From NCBI GenBank assembly GCA_964016875.1, contig OZ024719.1, forward strand, positions 69,139,224 to 69,203,223: a stretch of 64,000 nt of DNA, in the 5' to 3' direction. Below, in pieces: positions 1 to 11,895 of the stretch (its first letter is position 1; the number at the start of each line of letters is the position of its first letter). This DNA is from Fallopia convolvulus. Taxonomy: Eukaryota; Streptophyta; Magnoliopsida; Caryophyllales; Polygonaceae. Made by a program: the position numbers and the translations under genes. The notes beneath the pieces are model-generated. The model made no database searches and had not been told where the DNA came from. It was given only the letters and a program-made list of their open reading frames with translations.

Positions 1-45
1 ATTATTTCGTTATTTTAAAGCACTTTCAGTCTTATGGAACGGTAG

Positions 46-478
46 TAGAGCTGTCAAAAGCTGTCCAGACCCGAAAAACCGACCCGAACCGCCTGAAAAT
101 TTTAGGGTCAAGACCCGAAAATTTGAACGCGAAACTCAAAATAAACCGAACCCGATTGACCCAAAATGGGTTGACCCGATTTTTTATATTTTTAGAATAT
201 AAATAATATATTTTAAAAATTATAATATATTTATTATTAAAATATATAAAAATAATAAATTATTGTTAAATATCATTTTTTAAATAAAATAATATTTTAA
301 TAATTGTAAAAAATTCGATTTTCTTGACCTGTTGGGTCGACCTGACTCTCCCGAAAACCCGACTTGACCCAACCCGACCCGATTTAACTGATGACCCGTT
401 ACGGCCCGAACCCCACTCAACCCGAACCCAAAATAACCGGACCCGAATCTGAACTGACCGATCTGTTTGACAACTCTA
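46..478. mobile_element. hAT-like MITE rich in ACCCG/CGGGT motifs
   Basis: The ends form an imperfect inverted repeat: TAGAGCTGTCAAAAG at the left, and TAGAGTTGTCAAACAG when the right end is read on the other strand. The flanks AACGGTAG and ACCGGTAG look like an 8-bp target duplication with one mismatch, the length made by hAT transposases. The arms are full of ACCCGA-type words around an AT-rich core. There is no transposase, so it is non-autonomous. It resembles the element at 27834-28216. The hAT assignment is inferred from TSD length and end sequence. Confidence 0.65.
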
Positions 479-512
479 ACCGGTAGCGATTTTTTATAAT
501 TTTCCACAATTG

Positions 513-1093
513 GATAAATTATAGTACATTATCCTTTATCTTAGAGCATTTGTAAAAATTACCACTTATTTTATTAGTTTAAAAAAAACTACCCCATATT
601 TTTATTCATTTTTATTGAACCATTCAATACATTTTTCCATCCATTATACAACGTGAGAAGAGAATGTAATATTTCACGATCGTGCCAAGGCTCGAGAAGT
701 TTGCAACCCTTGTTACCATGCATCGTTCTTTAATTTCTTCGATTTGATTAATTTGGGTACTTTTGGAACTAGATTTCTAAAACAAAATTGAGTTAGACAA
801 TAGTCGATCGACCCTTCTAGCGAGCCCTCCCTTCGCGCTCCTCTCATATTATTATTATTCTTCGATTATCGATATTCAGAAATTCTGGGAGTCATAATCG
901 AACAATAACCTAGGGATAAATATGTATATTCACCCAACAATGGTGTACTAGACAGGAAAATGGGATGTTATTTTTTTGTAAAATAAGAGGTAATTTTTGT
1001 AAAAAAAAATCAAATAAGGAATGTTTTTTTTTTTGGCAAACGTCCTAAAATAATGGGTAATTTTCTATATAATTTATCATATAATTTATCCTA
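513..1093. mobile_element. Degenerate inverted-repeat element, AT-rich
   Basis: GGATAAATTATA at the left recurs inverted at the right edge. Just inside, a block containing AAAAATTACC(A/T)CTTATTTTA is also present on both sides in inverted orientation. This suggests an old 0.58-kb foldback or MITE-like element. I see no convincing target duplication and no coding sequence. Confidence 0.4.
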
Positions 1094-1730
1094 AGAATTA
1101 ATGAGTTCAAATGAAGCAAATCAAAAGGTATGAATCTTCTGATACTGTACCGTACCTGAAATACATTTGTGAAGGATGATGGACCTATAATTTATAACTC
1201 ATCAAATTGGCACTTAGCAACATAACATGGGACAGAATAGCATGTTTGGTACATGTTTTAGGCTGGCCGCTAAGCATGGGCTGGAAATTGGAATGTTGGA
1301 TACTTTGATGTGATGATAGTGCTAGTTTAAAATAGATTTTTGTTTTGCAAGACTTTGGTAGTAAATTAGCGGAGTATGTTACAGAACTCTGTCAATCGGT
1401 CATCGGCCCAAATTAGTGATTGGAAAAGTATTACTTTTTCTGAAATGAAAAAATAATCAAGATTACAAACAAAAAAAACACTGGCCAATAGAGTGATTAC
1501 ACGTTGAGAATAAGATAATATACAATAAATTTTTGCGTGTTGATCTAGGAGTAGTAATAGCCGTCGATTTCTAGATCCGATGGTTTAAGTGGAGTGAAGT
1601 GAAGTTAACCTTCCCATTTATCTCTTGACTACTGTGGGAAGAGTGAAGTACTACTCGCTCTTGTTGATCATCTGATCGGGAAGGGTTGATCGTTCCTTTG
1701 ATTTGATATTATTCCTAGATTATTCACATC
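1094..1730 (+). promoter_or_regulatory. Upstream region of the P5CDH gene
   Basis: Non-coding AT-rich sequence leading into the first ATG of the P5CDH gene at 1731. AT-rich TATA-like words occur near 1510, but no single element stands out. The transcription start cannot be placed from sequence alone. Confidence 0.4.
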
Positions 1731-4700
1731 ATGCATAGAGTTCGAGTCTGTAGAGGGGCGATTGGGGCGGGGGCTTCCCGATCGGCCTTGAATTGGCTTA
1801 GGTCATATACCGTCTCCAGGTATGATTTCCGTTTCTTCATTCTCTTGATCCGATTCATGAACTCATCAATTACTGGATTTTCTCGGTTTAATTTTTGCAA
1901 TTAAGTTGTTTGAGATCGATTCCATTTTTTGTGATACCGGAGCAACCCAAGGGTTTTGATTCTTATGATGATATGTTTTCATACCCTGTTTTCATACCCA
2001 TTTTTTGCATTTCCGTTTGATTTTCGAGTTTGTACTCTTGCGATTTGATCAAATGTAGACTGTCAATGTTGCGCTTTCATTGATCAGTTGAAATGAACGC
2101 TGCAGTTCAATCTTCTTATGAAATAAAGAAGTATATTGGATAGGATTAATGTGCGCCTTGTTTATATGTGGGTATTATTATGTTCACCAATTTATCTATT
2201 TTTAGAGAATATTCCTTTGCAGATGTAACTTAATAAAGATATTTGTGTTAACACTATGCGATTCAGTTTTAGGTGGTTCGATGATCCTAATTTGCTTTTA
2301 AATAGTTTTCAAGACAATTGTTCTTCTCCTTCTTCAATGCTGCAGGTCTCTTGGTACCTTACCCTTTGCAACAGTAGAAGTTGAAGAGATATCTGGCTCT
2401 AGTCCTGCTGAAGTGATCAATCTGGGTATGCCTTGATTTTGATGTTCACAAGAAATGGAAAAATATTTTCCTCTGTAAACAAAACAGTCACTTCAAACCA
2501 TATCAAATGTTAATATGGTTGAGTAAGAGTATTGTTTCTCACTAAAATTTTGCACTGAATGATCACTTTGCTTATCATCTTCCTTTATTCTTCTTCATAA
2601 TAATTGTCTGAACTTCATCAAGTACTTTTTTGTTGGACATTGAATCAGAATAATAAGCAAAATAATGTGTTATGTATGTCACTATTTTATGATTTAAGAT
2701 CATTTTTCCCATTTCTCACAATGCATTTCTTTCCATCTTCAAGTGAAGGGAAATTGGACAGGCTCTTCTTGCTGGAATACCATTGTGGATCCATTTAATG
2801 GTGAACCATTCATCAAAGTTGCTGAGGTGGATGAATCAGGAGTGCAGGTATTTTAACTTTTTAAAAGTTGATACACCATTATGATATAATGTATTTCAGC
2901 TGTAATTCTCGTTCTCAAACACTATTTTCCCTTGTGTTTTATTCAGCCTTTTGTGGATAACTTATCTAGCTGCCCAAAACATGGCCTGCATAATCCATTT
3001 AAATCACCAGAAAGGTTGGGATTGCCAGATGCTTTCTTCACTAGTCGTTATTCTTTGTTCTGGTTTTAGTTTATATGAAGTATGTTTTGATTTTGTTAGT
3101 TTTTTAGGATGATTTCTTCTTTATCTTCTCAAAGTTTGTCTATGATGGCTCACAGGTATCTTCTCTATGGAGACATAACAGCAAAGGCAGCTCGTTTACT
3201 TGGGCAGCCTGAGGTAATTTTAGCCACTTTTTGAAGCAATGTTTATCATGTCCTTGTGATGAGCTGTGTATATCTCTTGCTTGGTGTGTTGAGTGTTTTT
3301 ATTTATTTTGCCTTCCAGGTTACCAAATTCTTTGCAAGGTTAATTCAAAGGGTGTCTCCAAAGAGTTATCAGCAGGCTGAGGGTGAAGTTTTAGTCACCC
3401 AAAAGTTTCTAGAGAATTTTTCTGGTGACCAGGTATTTGAGATTTCCTGATGCAATCTTTTTTTGTAATGAAAAGTAAATATTTCATTTAGGAATAGGGA
3501 ATCTACAGGGATCATACTCTATATAAGCACTCAAATGATTATACAATATTTCTTTCAAAATTTTCATCTTGGCAGTTTGCTTTTGCAGGTTCGCTTTTTG
3601 GCTCGGTCTTTTGGAGTGCCTGGCAATCATCTTGGGCAGCAGAGTCACGGTTTCCGTTGGCCCTATGGTCCCGTAAGGCTTTCATATTGTAACTTTTTAA
3701 ATGTTATTTATGATGGTTCTTATAGTAAGATATTCAATATGTTTTAAAGCTAAATTAAGGGAACAAATCTTATCAGTGTCATTCTCTATATAAGTACAAT
3801 ATGTGTGTCACTCACAACTATAGTTTCTCTTTTCACGTCTAATTGTAAAGAAATGTTTCTGCAGGTTGCTCTTATAACACCCTTCAATTTCCCTCTAGAG
3901 ATTCCACTTCTACAGCTGATGGGTGCACTTTACATGGGGAACAAACCAATTCTAAAAGTGGATAGCAAGGTACTATTAGTATGATATTTTAAAATTAGGT
4001 GGAAAACATTATGCTTTCTAGTAATTTATTTACCTTGAAATTCTGAAGTGACACATGGAATCAGTCTTGAATGATGTCGATGCAATCTGTTTATTACTGT
4101 GATAATGTGGTTTGCACGTGATGTAGTCATCTGAGCTATGATGTGTTCTATCCCAGGTAAGCATTGTAATGGAACAAATGCTTCGACTCCTCCATGCTTG
4201 TGGTTTACCTATGGAAGATGTTGACTTCATCAACTCTGATGGAAAGACCATGAACAAGCTCCTGATGGAGGTTGGTTTTTAGCACGCATGCCATTATCAA
4301 TTTATGTTAAAATACTTCGTACAAAGTCCTCGTTTACCTCTACTTCAATTCAGCACTTTCAACTAACATGAAGTGTACTTGGTGCAGGCAAATCCTCGCA
4401 TGACACTTTTCACTGGGAGCTCTAGGATTGCAGAGAAATTGGCTGTTGATCTAAAAGGTCGTATTAAGTTAGAAGATGCAGGATTTGATTGGAAGATCCT
4501 CGGGCCTGATGTTCAGGAGGTGCGATCTTTAGTGATTTTGATCCCCATTATTCTCAGGTTTTGTACTTCGGTTTATCTATTGTAGTTCTAATATAACCAT
4601 TGCAGGTTGACTATGTGGCCTGGGTCTGTGATCAAGATGCTTATGCTTGCAGTGGTCAGAAGTGCTCTGCACAATCTTTGCTCTTCATGCACGAGGTAAC

Positions 4701-5898
4701 TTGTTATAACGTTCTTATAAATCTAAATTTTCTTTTTACTATTGGATTCTTTCAAAGAGTAGAGACAGAGTGACTTGCCACTTTTGTGTCTAATAATTTT
4801 ATGCTTACAGACTTTTTTTTCGTTGTCCTTTGTGTATATATGATTTAGAATTGGGCAAAAAGTCCACTTCTTTCCAAACTGAAACAGCTTGCTGGAAGGA
4901 GGAAGCTGGAAGATGTAACAATAGGCCCTGTTCTCACTGTAAGTTTTGGTTCAAATAGCATTGTGTTATTTTTATGAATATTGATTAAATATGAGATTAT
5001 CATCACTAATTTACAATAATCAATTTCTTATCTTCAAATTGTCTAACACAATGGCTGGTTACAGGTTACTACCGATGCAATGTTGGAACACATGAATAAA
5101 TTGCTCGAGATTCCAGGGTCAAAATTATTGTTTGGAGGAGAACCTCTGGAAAACCACAAGATACCAAAGATCTATGGTGCTATCAAACCTACTGCAGTAT
5201 TTGTCCCCCTAGAAGAAATACTCAAGGAGAAAACCTATGAGCTCGTAACAAAAGAAATATTTGGACCCTTCCAGGTATATAGAGCAGATGCTTCCTTCTG
5301 CTAACTTACTCAGATAATAGTACCTAGGTGTTTTCTTTTTGAATTCAATGATGAACAAGTTGTTTTTGCTTCCAGGTTGTTACCGAGTACAAATCATCCC
5401 AGATTCCAATGTTATTGGAAACCTTAGAAAGGATGCATGCTCATTTGACCGCTGCTGTGGTGTCAAATGACTTGCTCTTTATGCAGGTAAGCTATAGTAG
5501 CTGCCATTATGCAGGTAATCAAAATTCTTCATAAGGCATTACTGACTAGCTTAAATCAACAGGAAATCATTGGCAATTCTGTGAACGGGACAACTTACGC
5601 TGGGATGCGAGCAAGAACCACCGGGGCTCCCCAAAACCACTGGTGAGTCCTCCAAAACCGATTCTCATACTGACCCAGATACTCCTTGGTACAAGTATAT
5701 ATGTAGTCACCCTATTTTGTTAGCAATTCATAATTTTACGTGTTTAACGCCCTCAACAGGTTTGGACCGGCTGGGGATCCGAGAGGTGCTGGAATCGGAA
5801 CCCCAGAAGCAATCAAGTTAGTGTGGTCTTGCCACAGGGAGATCATCTATGACATCGGCCCTGTACCGCACAACTGGCAAACCCCATCATCAACCTGA
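1731..5898 (+). CDS. P5CDH: Delta-1-pyrroline-5-carboxylate dehydrogenase, mitochondrial (ALDH12A1), 16 exons
   Basis: Oxidises glutamate semialdehyde/P5C to glutamate with NAD in the mitochondrial matrix, the second step of proline and arginine catabolism. Exons read from GT-AG sites: 1731-1819, 2346-2425, 2744-2847, 2947-3014, 3156-3213, 3319-3432, 3589-3672, 3865-3969, 4157-4270, 4388-4519, 4606-4695, 4849-4938, 5065-5274, 5376-5486, 5563-5642, 5760-5898. They total 1668 nt and join in frame without a stop: 555 residues, against about 556 in Arabidopsis. The first 30 residues are Arg/Ser/Ala-rich without acids, like a mitochondrial presequence. Family marks visible are TPFNFPLEIP and FTGSSR in the NAD-binding part, GQKCSA with the catalytic Cys near residue 336, and KEIFGPFQ and GTTYAGMRARTTGAPQNHW near the C-terminus. 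It appears intact. The first ATG is chosen because it opens the presequence. Confidence 0.96.
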
Positions 5899-6113
5899 GC
5901 GAACGCCTTTTCTTCTTCTTCATCTTCTTAGCACTAGCTTAGCCGGCAACTTAGGCATAGGTGAGCCTTTTGAGCAGCTTTGTAGTTGCTTAGGAGAGTT
6001 AAGATCTGCATCTGGTACATCATTTGGTCGTTCGTTTAGTTACTGTTCGGCTGGATTAGATGCATGAGAATGTGGAGCATGTATGAACTATTGCGTGTGT
6101 TATTTGGAAGCGC

Positions 6114-6446
6114 TTAAAATAAGTAATAAAGCTCCAACATCTTCAATCTTTCTCGAATCTTGCGCTTGATCAATTCATCAATCGGATCAGATTGATGAGT
6201 TTCTGGTAACTCGATAATAGGTTGCTCCTCGCCATTCGTATGGGGATCAAAGTAGGATCCTAGATATGACTTGCGGTGGAACTCGAGTTGATGCCAGATT
6301 GCTTGATCCACCAATCCTTGGTCATACGTGTTGGAACGTGTTGCAGGAAATTCCACAATGCAGCCTCCAATCATTATTACTTTACTACTCCTATATACTA
6401 TAACGCATTTTAAAAAATATATAAAATAACTTCGATATTGAACCAC
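6114..6446 (-). CDS. Unrecognised ORF, convergent with P5CDH
   Basis: A 110-codon open frame on the minus strand starts about 0.2 kb beyond the P5CDH stop, tail to tail. The N-terminal 25 residues look like read-through of AT-rich DNA. The following 75 residues have protein-like composition (words such as QAIWHQLEFHRKSYLGSYFD, then an acidic stretch and IDELIKRKIRERLKMLEL, which could form a helix). I do not recognise the family. It could be a terminal exon, since AG precedes GGCIVEF, or part of the decayed retroelement to its right. In Arabidopsis P5CDH overlaps SRO5 in antisense; this ORF is not recognisably SRO5. Confidence 0.3.
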   Translation of the reverse strand: MVQYRSYFIYFLKCVIVYRSSKVIMIGGCIVEFPATRSNTYDQGLVDQAIWHQLEFHRKSYLGSYFDPHTNGEEQPIIELPETHQSDPIDELIKRKIRERLKMLELYYLF

Positions 6447-7671
6447 ATTGATGCATGAAACCAGTCATTTCTTTGATCGATCTCCATTGTTCTTGTTTTA
6501 ATTACAGAATTCGAGTTTATAGCATAATCAACTTGATTTCTTGTAGTTTGATTGTTAAAGATCAATCTAGTTAATCAATTTTCAAAATATCGTCGGAGCC
6601 TTTTCAATTGAGCTATCACTTTGAGGATTTCTATTCATTTTAATTCAACTGTGTCCATCACAAAAATCAGATATGAGAGTTTGAAAATTCAGTTACTTAT
6701 TCTACAAGAAAAATCGAGTTGAGTGTGAATTTGGTTTAATTCAAATTTTTAGGCAAGATTGGGTTCTAGTGAGGTCAAATACGCGATAACTTTGGAGAAA
6801 TCCCAAGCAATCACTTATCAAGTGGTATCACGATTCCAACGTCAAGTCAAATAATCAAGTTCTTACCTTTTCGCTTTCTAAATTCAATTTAATTTAGTTT
6901 TTGATCCCAAAGACCATATCTTTCCATAAATTTATAATTTTTGAGACCAAAATCTAAATTATCCTTCAAAACTGAACCACCACCACTATTTTTCCGTAGG
7001 AGACCACCATAACTGGTGTCGCTCTCCACCAACGCACAAACCATCAAACCACCATCGTCCCTCCGCCACACAACCACCCCCCAATTACAAAAAAAAATCA
7101 ATTCATAGCCTTGCTTTGTTTTGAGTTATTTATTTACCTTTAATTCAATAAATTCTAGTAGTTTGTGCATAAATTCAAATTAAAAAATCAAATTCATATC
7201 TTATGCTTGAAAGGTGATCTACCCTATCTAGTTATTAGCCACATTCACCCTAGTGATTGCTTTGCTAAAAACTAGTAATTGTAATCACTTTGTTTGTGTA
7301 TGACAACATAACAATAATTCACATAGCCTACTTGCTTCGTTGACCCTTGCATGCTCAAATTTTGCTATAATTTACTTGATATGATCACTTCAGAGATTGC
7401 TTGAGTTCTTTTGAAGCTCATAAAGAGAATTATTGCATTACTTGTCATATTGCATTTTTGCTGAATTACTTAAGTTGCATTATTCCTTGTTTATCATTAG
7501 CTTATCATAACTATACCCAAATTACCTTCATCTCAACCACAAAAAACTGAATTAGTTGAATTGGATTAACATTGAGGAATTTTTGGCTCGATTAAGGTGT
7601 CATAGTGGTTATTGTGCTGCTTTTGTGAAATAGACTACTCTCGAGTTGTGTGTTGACTTTTCACGTGAAAA
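6447..7671 (+). other. Leader region of a decayed LTR retroelement
   Basis: No gene is seen. The sequence AGTGGTATCACGATTCC near 6819-6837 resembles an initiator-Met tRNA primer-binding site (TGGTATCAGAGCC) with changes. It lies about 0.85 kb before the gag-like pseudogene at 7672, the usual order of an LTR element. LTR boundaries cannot be defined. A minus-strand frame at 6889-7101 has no recognisable similarity and is not called. Confidence 0.35.
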
Positions 7672-9177
7672 AGATGCCAATTGACGAACAAATCAACCCT
7701 GTTGACTTGAATATGTCTCAAGAGGCTATAGACTTCATAGATTGTCAATTAGCGGTAGCATGTTAGAAAACCAAAAGCGAATGCTAAAGTTGGTGCAAGC
7801 TACTTTTCAGCCTCAGTTTGAGCACTTGTAGACTTTAATAGCTTCTTTCAAAGACAACACAAATTCTGCCAAAAAAGAAGCCTCTCCTTCAATTCAAAAG
7901 GAAGACAACAAATCTGATCAAGAGAAGGAGTATGACCCTAATCAAGCTTCTAATAGCAATTGGGGCAAGTAAAGAATGGAAGAAAATGAGTATGATGTGC
8001 TTGCCAATTATCCAAGATCACGGGCCACCCATAACCTCCCAGACCACTAATCACCTCATGGTGGCCATGGTAGAGGTCGTCGTGGGGCTGGTGTGAGGCC
8101 CCCTGTCCAAGCACATTAGTCGTCGCCACCTTGACAAGGAGAGCTGCCCCTGCAACGGGCATACCAACAACCGCATTACAATGAAGATGCGGATGCTATG
8201 CATGGCTATGTTAGGGATGAACAACCCCCATTGCACCCCCCTTTTGATGAGTTCTATGCAGAAAATGAATATGTGGAAGAAGAGATATCAAAATCAAACT
8301 TGAGCCTTTCAATGGAGAGCTCAATCTTGAAAAATACTTGGAGTGGGAGCAATATCCACAAGTTACATCTTAGATCACTTGGGTTATGAAGAATGAGAGA
8401 AAGTTGGGGTTGTTATCCTCCATTTTGTTGGAACCGCTATAAATTGGCGGTTTTGATTAAAGGAGGATAGAATGAGAAAACACCATCCACCTATTGAGAC
8501 TTGGGACCAGATGAAGTGTGTATTGAAAAAGAAATATGTTCTCGAAGAACATATCAAGCATATGAAGCTAAAAGTGGCCACTTGTAAACAAGATTTCAAG
8601 TCACCTATTGAATACTTTAATGAGCATGCTTGAAGATTTGAGCTACAAGGCTGAAATTTATCATTTACAAATGTCTTTAAGAACCTAATTCATGGCTGGA
8701 CTAATTAGAGACACCATTGAAGTGCAAAAAATCAAGGATGTCCACACTTTATTCCATTCAAACCCAACTATGCTTTGAGCAACTGCAAAAGAAGAAGAAA
8801 GAAACTTGGAATACAAACAAAAGGTATTCCTCTAATTCTAACTCCAATTCCAATTCTTTTTCTTCTAACTCTTCTATGCAGCAAGTGGGAAGTGCTTTAA
8901 GTGTCAAGGAAGAGATTATTTAGCCAAAGATTGTCCAAATCTGAAGAAAGTGTTGCTAACTACCAATGATGGTTATGTTAGTGATAAAGATATACATTCG
9001 ACTCAAGTGGAGGAGGGAAATCTAGGCTATGAAGAGGACAACATTAATGTGATTGAACCTGAAAATTCCAAGCTTCCTTTAATTCTAGTAACTATGAGAA
9101 CTCTAACGTTGCAAGAAGTGCCTAGGCTAGACCAAAGAGAAAGTATTTTTCATACTAGGTGTATTGTTAGTAACTAG
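7672..9177 (+). pseudogene. Ty3/gypsy gag-protease remnant
   Basis: Broken reading frames that together resemble plant gypsy gag. It opens at about 7672 with MPIDEQINPVDL. Around 8455-8600 comes the gag-core pattern PPIETWDQMKCVLKKKYV followed by IEYFNEHA. A CCHC knuckle is at about 8889-8935, and RESIFHTRC, the usual entry to the retroviral-type protease, is at about 9138-9160. Multiple stops and frameshifts separate these pieces. The knuckle reads CFKCQGRDYLAKDC, so the zinc-binding His is a Tyr. The frame ends soon after the protease start and no RT or integrase follows, so the element is truncated as well as mutated. Confidence 0.75.
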
Positions 9178-9289
9178 ATTATATCACGTAACATTATTTG
9201 TTTTCTAATTAAGATTTTAGTTTTAAAAAACAATATTATTATTGTTTTCCTATATTTAAAAGTATAGAGTTTGATCATATATTTCCCAT

Positions 9290-9670
9290 TAGTATGATAC
9301 AAAGGAATACAACTTTACTAAACTAATCACGGCAACAAATTAAAGATTAAAATATATGATTTTAATAAACGGTCCCTTTATTGTGTGTCATCACATGCTA
9401 ACTTTGAAAATAATTTTCAAACTATTATCTAAATTAAAATTAATAAATCCTAAAAATTATATAATTAACAAACAAGATTAAATTTATCAAAAGAAGTGCA
9501 TCTTTTAATGTGGGCCACACGTTAGAAATTCCCTTTCATAATAGACCTTAGCATACGAAGATACGTACGATGCCATACACTTTTAGTAACTAAATCACGG
9601 TAATAAATTAGAGATATATGGTTTCCTTAAATAGACCCTAGCATGATACAAATACATGCAATTTTTATAA
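9290..9670 (+). promoter_or_regulatory. Two orphan copies of the RING-gene promoter block
   Basis: The block at about 9290-9390 (a run like ATGATACAAAGGAATACAA, then CGGCAACAAATTAAAGAT) matches the sequence upstream of the intact RING gene at about 38295-38365. A second block at about 9590-9650 (CGGTAATAAATTAGAGATAT, then AAATAGACCCTAGCATGATA) matches the same promoter and the one at 22960-23030. Neither copy is followed by a RING coding region, so they appear to be remnants of earlier tandem copies. Confidence 0.5.
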
Positions 9671-9722
9671 CTAACTAAAGTGCTAATTCAGTCCCGGTAC
9701 ATAATATTTTTCAAGTAAACAA

Positions 9723-11885
9723 TTTTAGGAGAACCGGGCAGTAATATGGGGTTGTCAACCTTTGGTTAGCCGGTAAGTGTCCTACAATTTAAGGAGAACT
9801 CATTGCTAGTGCACTCCTTACACCTTTACTTAAGCCCGGAGGTGGTCTTAGGCCAATTGCAGTTGGTACTATTTGGCGCCGTTTGGTCTCTAAGGTGGCC
9901 GCCTTTTCAGTTGGAAAGGATATGCAGTCATACTTGGGGGATTATCAATTTGGTGTTGGAGTTCCGGTTGGGGGAGAAAGTATTCTCCATGCTGTCAATA
10001 GTTTGTTGGAGTTGAAGGCTCATTCGGATAGTATGTCAATGTTGCTTATTGATTTTTCGAATGCGTTTAACATGGTGGATAGGTCTCATCTCATTAGAGA
10101 GGTCCGACTTCATTGTCCAGGTATTTCTCGTTGGGTAGAATTTTGTTATGCCAAGCCTGCTAAACTTTACTACGACCAATATATCATGTCTTCCGCTCTC
10201 GGGGTTCAGCAAGGTGACCCCCTCGGTCCCCTTTTATTTGCTTTGACGCTTCACCCTCTTGTGAAGTCCATTGCCTCGCGGTGTAAGCTTGATTTGCACG
10301 CTTGGTACTTGGATGATGGCACTATCATCGGTGATACGTTGGAGGTTGCTAGAGCCTTGAGTATTATTGACTCTGAAGGACCGGGCAGAGGTCTTCTTCT
10401 TAATATCAACAAAACCGAGGTATTTTGGCCTACACCTGACCCGCGCAGCTTGGAGGTGGGTGTTTTTCCCCCGGATATTGGTAGGCCTAGCAAGGGTGTT
10501 AAGCTCTTGGGTGGTCATGTGAGTTTGGATTTGGATTTTATGAGTGACATGGCACTTAACAGGGTGAATAAGACCATTCAGCTAATGTCTGCTATTAAAA
10601 AGCTCAAGGATCCCCAGAGTGAGATGTTGTTACTCCGGAGTTGTGTCGGTGTTTTCAGGCTCTATTTTTCTATGCGTACTACTAACCCGGAAGCTCTACA
10701 AAAAGCCTCTGACCTCTTTGATGACCACTTGTTCCAATATTTGAGGCTTCTAATAACTGGAGATGGAGCTGGTTTTGGGCCTTTACAACAGAGATTGGCT
10801 ACTCTTCCCATCAAAGATGGTGGGCTTGGCATTTACACCATGGCTGACACGCGCACTTACTGTTATCTTGCATCTCAGAGTCAGACGGCATCGGTGCGAA
10901 AAGTTATTCTTGGTAGCTCCTTCTCATCCGAGAATGGGGTTGCCTTTCAGTTGGCTCTTCAGAAGTTCATTCAGGTATGTGGTTTGCCTTCTACTTATTG
11001 CATCAATGACACTGCCCCCCCCCCCCCCCCCCTTCTATGCACTCCCTGACAGTCACTTATTTTGACGCAGTCAAGAAGCAAATCCCTAACCAGTTTACTT
11101 TATCTGCAAGAGACTCTATTCTTTGGCAATGCAATCAGATCAAACATGCTCAAGATTACCTTATGGCTGTTCCAATCAATGGTTTAGATCAAAGCCTGGG
11201 TCCCAAACAGTTTAGAGCCGTAGTTAGCTATCGTCTCGGTATCCCTCTTTTTGCTGAGGGTGGGTTGTGCTCTTGTTGAAATAAGCCCATGGATATATTT
11301 GGGGATCACGCGCTTCATTGTGCTAGTGATGTTGGACTAAAGTTTCGCCACGACTTAGTTCGGGATGTTATTGTACATATTTGTTTCAAAGCTGGCGTCC
11401 CTGCACGCAAGGAGGTTGCTCTGGGTCTTGTATCAGATAGTAACAAGGATCTACGCCCTACAGATATCCTTGTTCTCAACTAGGAAAACGGCCAAGATGT
11501 GTGTATGGATGTCACAGGAGTTTCACCCTTTACTGGACATGGTGTTTTTGGTTTCGTCCCAGGCCAGGCTATCTCTAAAGCAATTTCGCGCAAACGTTCT
11601 AAATATTTGAATGAGTGTACTTTGCATGGTTATGGATTGGGGGTGTTAGCCTTTACTACCTTGGGGGAACTAAGTGAAGATTTTATTTGTTTTTTCAAGC
11701 GTCTGAAAAATTGTTTAGTTAACCATGATGCTGGTAGTGGCTCAGGTAGTTTTCTTTTTCATAGATTGGGTGTTGCTATTCAAAAAGGAGTTGGTGCTCA
11801 GCTTGTTGCTCGGCTACCAACTAAAAACTATGTAATCGTTGATTGATTAGGGAAATAAGATAAATGTTTATCTTGACTAAAAAAA
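9723..11885 (+). mobile_element. 5'-truncated LINE of the RLE-like type with target-site duplication
   Basis: The insertion is bounded by AAGTAAACAA at 9713-9722 and again at 11886-11895, directly after an A-run. This is the structure left by target-primed reverse transcription. The body carries an RT domain followed by a zinc-finger-like and a nuclease-like region rather than the RNase H tail of ordinary plant L1 LINEs. The 5' end lies inside the RT-coding part, so this is a dead 5'-truncated copy. Confidence 0.75.
9748..11846 (+). pseudogene. Reverse transcriptase with C-terminal restriction-endonuclease-like region, disrupted
   Basis: RT homology begins at about 9748 (VVNLWLAG), meets a TAA at 9790, then runs open from 9793 to a C-run at about 11014-11032. 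Visible RT motifs are LRPIAVGTIWRRLVSK, a DFSNAFNMVDR block, GVQQGDPLGPLLFALTLHPL and the catalytic AWYLDDG. The homopolymer C-run shifts the frame. The frame that follows has stops at 11277 (TGA, inside a Cys-rich motif) and 11481 (TAG, where a Trp codon is likely). After the RT come a CSC..GDHALHC zinc motif, then RHDLVRDVI, KEVALG and RPTDILV..DVCMDVTG, which resembles the PD-(D/E)XK nuclease of RLE-type non-LTR elements. The frame ends at 11844-11846. The nuclease assignment is inferred from motif order. Confidence 0.75.
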
Positions 11886-11895
11886 AAGTAAACAA

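Noticed and set aside
9793..11846. Domesticated (host-serving) reverse transcriptase gene
   Set aside because: The long open RT frame is tempting, but the flanking target duplication, A-tail, missing 5' part, frame break and three stops indicate a dead mobile copy.
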